64,000 bases of DNA from Sclerodactyla briareus. Taxonomy: Eukaryota > Echinodermata > Holothuroidea > Dendrochirotida > Sclerodactylidae. The notes beneath the pieces were generated by a model. It was not told the DNA's origin. It saw nothing but the letters and a program-made list of their open reading frames with translations, and did no database searches. Positions 57,635-64,000 of the stretch are shown in pieces. Both the position numbers and the translations under genes were made by a program. Each line of letters begins with the position of its first letter. Within the stretch, counting starts at the first letter, position 1. The DNA lies in assembly GCA_026419785.1 (NCBI GenBank), contig JAODTK010000599.1, forward strand, positions 62,001 to 126,000, read 5' to 3'.

Positions 57635-60600
57635 ATTTTTAGGCGAGTAAAGAAATTGAAGCCTGGAAATATTTTTCGTTAGCATTTTGAGCATGTGAAA
57701 GACTGGTGGAGATTACCACCCGTACCGCTTTTTGTTGCTGCATTTATGGCAACATAGCCCTGTAGTAATCTAAATGTACGAAGCATTTCCCTTGACCCAT
57801 CAAACGAGGTCCATGGACAGATGAAGCATGCATACGGAACTAACCGCGCTTTTGCCGGTAGTCTATTACCGAACAGTTTAATGTCAGTGTGTAAATTCCG
57901 TTTATTTACGGCACAAATTATTCGTTAGGAATTGCGATAACCCTGTGCAGCGGTGAGCATTATCACTCCAGGTATCAATAACTGAGCGTAGATATACCCT
58001 CTTCTCATCATGTCCAATTAATGCGATATTCTCCAGGAACGACCGGCGGTTCTCGGCTAGGGGAAAATATTTCGAATGCATCTCAGTGGGAGCAATCGGT
58101 AATTCCCCAAATTTAGCAGGTTGGGTGGGGTGGGTGGACAAGCATTGCGGTCATGGGAAACTCGTAGTCTATGGTTCCCGATCAAACTGTTCTATAGGGG
58201 CCTTCGTGGTCTAAAATGCCTATGTACAAACTTATTCTGATGGACAATGGGAACAGACGGCAGTTTTCAGGTCCAATCAGAGAAAATCGAATTAGAAATT
58301 GCAAAATTCCACGGCGTCCCATGGCTTAGGGTTGCCAACTGTGTGATTATGTAATATTAATTGGCGCTCTATCTCCGCAAAAATTCGATATTTTCAGAGT
58401 ATTAGATATGTTCTACATATAAGGTTTACTGTTACCTAACATTGGCATAATATGTGCATGTCATATTTATAGTCATCGACTATTCACAATAGAAGATAAG
58501 TTGAAATATAGAGAGGCATATTTTATAATGTTGGCAAGCAAATGACATGCGCGAGGCGCGAGCGAGGCTAGTTTTCATAACGCCACGGAACGTTGTCAAG
58601 TAATGGCAGTAAGTGACCGTAACATGTTTGATTATTGGGGGTTTTCTAAGCTTAATATAATAAAATTGTATTTCTATTTCATATCCCGACGGCAATTATT
58701 ATCAATACAAACCTAAAAGGTGTGTAGCACCCCTTAATTTCACAGATTAGGATGCGCATATCTCTTCAACTTGAATCTTTTTCTCCTTCTGTATATACCC
58801 CCCCCACCCCCCATCTAACCCCCCCCCCCCTTTTTCTTTCTCATGAGTGTCCCCAATTCATGTTCGAGAATGAACTTATTGATATAGCTAAGAAATTGTG
58901 TCGTCATATAGTTAAGTATGGTTATTTACTCCGCCTGTTGCCCATATATGGAGCGAGAGGCTCAGTCATGAGAGGTCACTGACCCATGACACGGAAGCCA
59001 TTTTAAAACGTCTCTCTTGGGTTAGTCTTGACAGAGAAGAAAGTTTGCTAATGAGACACCAAGGCATAGGTTTTTAGTAAAACTTCTCTGAAATGGGTTA
59101 TTTGATATTTTTGGGGGGAGGTTTTTTGTGTTTTTGGAGTTTTAGTATATTAATTAGGAATTCCAGTGATTAGGGTTTGGGATAGTAGGAGAAAGGAGTA
59201 ACTTCCTGTCTCTGGCGGATGCAGGTTCGCCCGTACCCGATTTCTCAGAATCTCTCTATTTTAGGTCTCTTTGCGCGCAACTTCCTAGGTAAATTATATG
59301 GAATAGTTAGCACCCATTCTGTTAAAAAGCACTTGGCGGATGGTAGCCTTTGGACAAGGACCTTTAATGGGAGAGTTCTGTCGTTTGCAACCTGGAAAGG
59401 GGATTGTGCCTCATCTTTTACACCTAACCCCCCAGTTGTATATCTGTAGATTATCGATAATGGACATATATATGTTACTATCCTGTGATGGCTCTGAGCA
59501 CACAGTTGATATATGCTATGCTTGTGTATTATTAAACCCATGTGGCTGTGAGCACAGAGTAATATGTTTGGATTATGGTGCTACAGTGCAGCTACTGAGC
59601 TTGTATCACGTATATTGGCCATGTAGTGATTATTGATAACATGAGCATTAATGTAATTTATGCGGATAGTTAATGCTATAATGTTGATGGTTGTGACCCA
59701 TTGTGTTACTAGGGTATTTGATTAATTGACTATAACAGGTGTCTGGACAAGACACCAGTGGACTAGTATAGTAGAGGATTATAGTGGATATCATATTACA
59801 GGGAGGTGATCCCATTGTGGGCCCAGGAATGAAGCTGCTAAAATTTTTTGTGGGATTTGTATTGCAACTAGTAAGTGTGCTGTGTTCATGGCAACAAGTG
59901 ACCAGCAGTTGGAGGTGAGCTGGGGCTATTATTTAAAGCGCATTGAGCTGTGCAGGCGGGGATATGTTGCATTTGGAGTAATGTGTACGTGCATTAGAGT
60001 ATCTATTCTTTTGATGCATTGTTTCGTTGGAATGCATGTCGTTACATTCAGGCGCACCCATTGGCTGATTGAATGACTGTTTCCAATTATATTGATACAT
60101 AGTCTATGTCGGTAGGTGTAGATAATTTGTAGTCACATCTCGCATGTTCACATGTATCCCTTGCCAGCTGATCGTCGAGAGTACTTCAGTCCAATTACTC
60201 TAGATACTATAGTCTTGTCCGGATGGCAAGTTAGCTACCTAACTGCAATAGTTGGATCCCCATGCCTTGATTGTACTGCAGCTCATATCCATATAGTCCC
60301 CATTATGAGGCATAGCAACTAGGTTCCTAGAAATGGGGCTAGTTGAGTAGTAGATGGCTTTGATTATCATAGGTGATGCCATCTTGATTATCTTTGTTAT
60401 ATATTGCCCCGATTGATTTATATGTGTTTGATTTTATTATTTTATGATATGCTTCTGCATATGGTTGAACTATGTGCTGTCGCAGCTATTCCTTTCCTTC
60501 CCTTTCTCATTGTATATCTTTATCTTTCCTCTCATAAATTGGGTAATCCCCGAATGTCCCCGAATGTTTATGCTAGTTGACTAATTGTTGAGCAAATAAT

Positions 60601-61745
60601 TATATAGTGATTATTATTGCTTATACCATTCTCGAGCAACCTCTTCTTCGTTACTCGGCAATTGTCCAGCATTACTTGTATTTCTTTGGACATACCTTAT
60701 TTGGAGAGTCCTGTCATTTCAACCGGAACAGATCCTCCTAGCAACCTATGGTGATGCCGATTGCCTAGACTAAGACGGGGTATGGTACATTGACCGCCTA
60801 GAGGGTGGGAAGAGGCTCCCTTCTTCTTGGACTGAGACTTCTGGGTTGGCTTTAGACGTTGTTCTGAGAGAGACAGCCGTGCGGCCAGATACCTTTGAGG
60901 TCGAAGAGTATAGACCATCCACGAGATGTTGTGCTGGGACTGTTTAGTCGCGATTAGAAGACCTTTGTGAGAGCCTCTTATTATTGGTTAACAGATTGTT
61001 GTTAAAGAAGCAAATTATGTATTGCGGTGCATACCCAATGTTGTAGGCATATTGTAGAATAAATGACATATGGGTACCAAATTTATTTTGTCAGACAATT
61101 CTTATTTTATTGCAATATCCATTTGAAGGCCAGGAGACCCTGGACACTGCCTGCGAACCCGCTTGCCTTGATCATCTGATCTCGTGTGGCGTTACGGCAC
61201 TTTTACATCCCGAGGGTGTGTGCGACAGGTGCAATATCGGATTTGTTTACCGTTATCGGCAATTGGTGTAACTGGAGGAGCCCCATTGAACTCAATTAAG
61301 TACGTTGGCCATGACATAGTTCCGTGTGTAAAGTAAATATTGTTCCCAAATATTGACAGCTGGATTGGTTTAAACTTACACTGTTGAAAAGGGTATTATT
61401 TCAGACCTAAGTTCACAATTGGAGCTCATTCTGAGATTTTGTGTTATATATAATCTTAATCTGTGTCGTGTGGACGTCGCCAAGGGAAACAGCATTTTTT
61501 ATATTGAGGTGCTTAAAATGCATCCCATTCATTAGCTTTTCTTTTCAATCCGTTAATTCTTTCATCTGAATTACCTAGTGAAATCCAGTGAATTTATTTT
61601 AAACTAACCCAACAGAGGACTAGAAGTTGGATACTGATTTTTGTCAGCTACCAAATCCTCACTAGGTCACGAAATTCGAAATTAGGCCATACTTTGTTCC
61701 TCAAACGTGGGTAGGGGTGGACGGGGATCACATGTGGACAGGAAA
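57635..61745. other. Unassigned stretch
   Basis: No gene, LINE or SINE recognised. C-rich runs lie at about 58799-58831. The open frame at 59219-59449 reads protein-like (KKHLADGSLWTRTFNGRVLS) but matches no family I know. The minus-strand open frame at 60697-60918 is also unassigned. Confidence 0.4.
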
Positions 61746-61779
61746 ATGCAAACACGTTCCCAATGTTACAGTGAGGGTA

Positions 61780-61870
61780 TCTTTGGCCCCAACCAGGATT
61801 CGAACCCGGTCTACTGGCTGGGGGGGATGTGGAAGGTCTAACAACTGTGTGGACCACTTGGTAAGTTTGT
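61780..61870 (-). mobile_element. tRNA-like SINE head, antisense
   Basis: On the minus strand, ACCGGGTTCGAATCCTGGTT contains a perfect box B (near 61808) preceded by GTGGTCCACACAGTTGTTAG as a weak box A (near 61858). The spacing fits a tRNA-derived SINE head. No acceptor stem can be paired convincingly, so it is not called a tRNA gene. Confidence 0.5.
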
Positions 61871-61995
61871 CTGATTTGCGATTGTCTCATCGACGGAAGA
61901 TGAGCTGGGGGTTGAATACCGTACGAATTCAACGGAATCATAATCACCACCAGTCGCATTTGTTTCTTTCCACGCGAGACGCTCAAAAATATGAT
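61862..61995. repeat. Copy of the block at 43262-43380
   Basis: GTTTGTCTGATTTGCG, TGAGCTGGGGG, GAATACCGTACGAAT, GGAATCATAATCA and CAGTCGC are shared with 43262-43380 in the same order and orientation. At 43.3 kb this block closes copy B, so this may be the displaced end of copy C. Confidence 0.7.
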
Positions 61996-61999
61996 ATGG

Positions 62000-63385
62000 T
62001 TGCGAGCACGGCACCTGATCTCACATTTTTTTTCACGCGTATAAACGAATTGAAGAAGAAAGACGAAACACATAGGAGTGAAGTGCGCAAGTGAAGGTTT
62101 TCATATTATTACCGCACTGGTATGACATTTTATGCGCTGCGACAGACCAGTAACCAGCACTTTGCCATCTGGTATTAAATTCAAAGCATACAGTGACACC
62201 AGTTATCGGTAGCTTAAAAGCAAAACAATCCTCGAACAGTTGTTATGTTGACTCGTATCTGTTTCGAAATTTCACAATTTTTTTGGTATGATTATTTCAG
62301 TGTTTATGACAGGTAAGGATCCTCGTTCCGGACCTGGTATTTCTGGGATTACGTGTTGCCCCTATATCCTTCTTTTGAGTTGGGAATGACAGTTGGCACC
62401 TTTGTAAAATCTGTCAGTGTGGTTACCGTAGATATATCGCCTTTGTAGGGTTAGGTAGTCGAACAATGACGTTACTTGATGGGTTAACAGTGACATCACT
62501 TCGTTATAGAGTAAGACGCAGCCAGATATCACAAGTTCGATTTATTTTGTCAGTCTGTAACTGGCTGTATTCAATCACGTTGGAGGAATGTGATAGTTAC
62601 GATTCATGCGCGAATCCAGAAACGATGTGATGAGACACGGAACAGCCGAGGGCATTGAGAGATTGCTTCCCTTCAATTTGGGGTTAAAAGCTTCAAGCTT
62701 GCTGAATGAGTTTGCAACCTAATGGTTTAAGGGCGCGGGAGATTGTCACTCATCATACGTTTCAAAATCTTCTGAGAGACATAATAATTCAGTCACCCTT
62801 CTGATCTTTGAGACTTGTTGTGTTTGCAATTTTTTCAAAACTTTGATCCTCCGCCGTTGACTCAGAAAGCCTACGATTCGCCTCAGACGTTATAGCGTTC
62901 ATGCACTATTAGGCCTTATTAGACTACTACTAAAGAGTTATGGGGTTCGTGTATTCAAAACTGGTTCAAGTTATGTGTGATTGCAAGCCAAAGCGCATGC
63001 AAAATAGATTTTTTGTCCTCACAAATTTCTTCGTTTTAGGCCTACTGGTAACCTGTGAAAGGAGTTTTTCGACTCGTCTAACGAAGCTTTCGCGACTCAT
63101 TATAATTTACAGGTTTTTTCGGGCTTGGACCTCTGGTGACCCCGACCATAGGATGTCTGGACCTGACCCCCAAATATGCCTTCATTCAGGGCCACATATA
63201 TACTAAGTGCGAGACATCCAAGGTCTGTTTATGGTGTGGTGAGCCAAAACTATACCTCTGCTACAAGTTTTGGTTTTTTATTACCACAATGACTCCGATC
63301 CTGGCAATGGTATTTTCGACTCCCCACAAGGGAGCAAAATAATAAATGTTAGTTATAACAGATTGAAGAGATTGTGGACAAGATT
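62000..63385. other. Largely unassigned stretch
   Basis: The block at 62157-62255 (TTTGCCATCTGGT, GTTATCGGTA, CCTCGAACAGTTGT) matches 32497-32600. Nothing else was recognised; the open frame at 62940-63206 is unassigned. Confidence 0.4.
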
Positions 63386-63387
63386 TT

Positions 63388-63500
63388 GGCGCCTCTCTGT
63401 TGACCTCAGCTGAAGTGGACCTCACCCCAAAAACTCGAAGACACGTACTCGTCATCATGTGGAACACAGGCCCGAAGCTTGGCCTAGTTGATATAGGCGT
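63388..63500. repeat. Dispersed repeat pair, copy 2
   Basis: Matches 45100-45245: CTGTTGACCTCAGCTGAAGT, ACACGTACTCGTCATCATGT and GGAACACAGGCCCGAAGCTT. Confidence 0.65.
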
Positions 63501-63534
63501 TAGTCGGTTAGAAGCAGTGCTGTAGTACTCAACG

Positions 63535-63640
63535 TCCGCTCGGACTCAGTCGGACTCAAAGACTCATGGACTCGACTCGTTGACTCAGGCTCATTGGACT
63601 CGGACTCACCTTCAAGGACTTGGACTCAGGACTCGGATTT
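63535..63640. repeat. GGACTC-type simple repeat
   Basis: Imperfect repeats of GGACTC with GACTCA and GACTTG variants (CGGACTCAGTCGGACTCAAA and similar). Its outer boundaries are diffuse. Confidence 0.85.
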
Positions 63641-64000
63641 TTCAGTTATTGGGAAGTTTGTTTTGTTTTCCAGAGATGAGTCCTTCAATATTTCACTTCA
63701 TTTGTGAATTCAAAGGAATAGAACTGTAGGATTGGGGAAGCTCGTTATTGCAGCCTTTCACAAGAGTATCCAGTCAAATTTGAGTTTCACAGGCTCTCAG
63801 ACATAGTTCATCAAACGGCCCCCCACCATTAAAATGGACTGAAGGTTTTTGCTCCTTAGGCAGAGGATACGAAAACTATGGATGCATACTACCACAAAGT
63901 TTACACTTCAACTGGCTGCGATCTGCAGGATTTCCATACTAATGACAGTCCGCTCAACACTTGTCAATCAGTGTGACAAAGGTCGGATCAATGCACATAG
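63641..64000. other. Unassigned end of window
   Basis: About 360 bases with no recognised feature. Confidence 0.4.

Noticed and set aside
59640-61100. A possible LTR (AATAAA-like signal near 61060, TG and CA ends imagined)
   Set aside because: No matching second repeat, no primer-binding site and no retroelement protein were found.
61780-61870. A tRNA gene on the minus strand
   Set aside because: Only box B is good; no convincing acceptor or anticodon stems, and the context is a dispersed repeat.
14430-64000. Viral, Polinton-like or toxin genes within the large repeat region
   Set aside because: No capsid, integrase, polymerase B, envelope or toxin motif was recognised on either strand.

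Overview
The window is animal genomic DNA, most likely from a marine invertebrate. The evidence is a split host gene with GT/AG introns, tRNA-derived SINEs, several non-LTR retrotransposon (LINE) fragments, MITE-like elements, long minisatellites, and no bacterial operons or ribosome-binding sites. The repeat types (tRNA SINEs with a TCGGATGGGA-type body, a LINE tail ending in ATTCA units, many AATGCAAATTA-type tandem repeats) fit an echinoderm, hemichordate or mollusc. The species cannot be named from this sequence.

Positions 1 to about 14,400 (+ strand) carry most of one recognisable host gene, lipase maturation factor 1 (LMF1), an ER membrane protein needed for folding of secreted lipases. 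Eight exons can be placed: 1-74, 1636-1697, 3247-3432, 6446-6598, 7335-7487, 8925-9101, 11831-11939 and 14185-14365. The 5' exons lie left of the window. Splice sites are mostly good, but nearly every exon lacks scattered single bases relative to the family reading. The ragged units of the neighbouring minisatellites suggest the same cause, so an uncorrected long-read assembly is the simplest explanation; a decayed copy is the alternative. The LMF1 introns are full of tandem repeats (units of about 22, 34, 41 and 150 bp), a ~530-bp-offset duplication, partial exon copies and SINEs. The 22-bp array looks as if it grew from the exon-intron junction at about 3412-3432.

Positions 14,400 to 20,400 hold no recognisable host gene. 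They contain an antisense LINE reverse-transcriptase remnant (15,410-16,600), a ~120-bp tandem array, a CA repeat and a hairpin-ended mobile element.

Positions 20,400 to about 57,600 form a large degenerate repeat structure. Three copies of one block series (from ~20.5, ~38.6 and ~54.2 kb) alternate with two copies of a second (from ~29.8 and ~47.2 kb) and two of a third (from ~35.2 and ~49.9 kb). The blocks are in the same order and orientation, giving a higher-order repeat of about 15-18 kb with monomers of about 5 kb. No protein family is recognised in it. Later insertions (LINEs, SINEs, hairpin elements, MITE-like elements) interrupt individual copies and can be used to order them.

Positions 57,600 to 64,000 show no gene that I recognise, a few further fragments of the same repeats, a tRNA-like SINE head and a GGACTC-type simple repeat. 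Apart from LMF1, no host coding gene, rRNA gene, intact tRNA gene, CRISPR array or viral gene could be supported.
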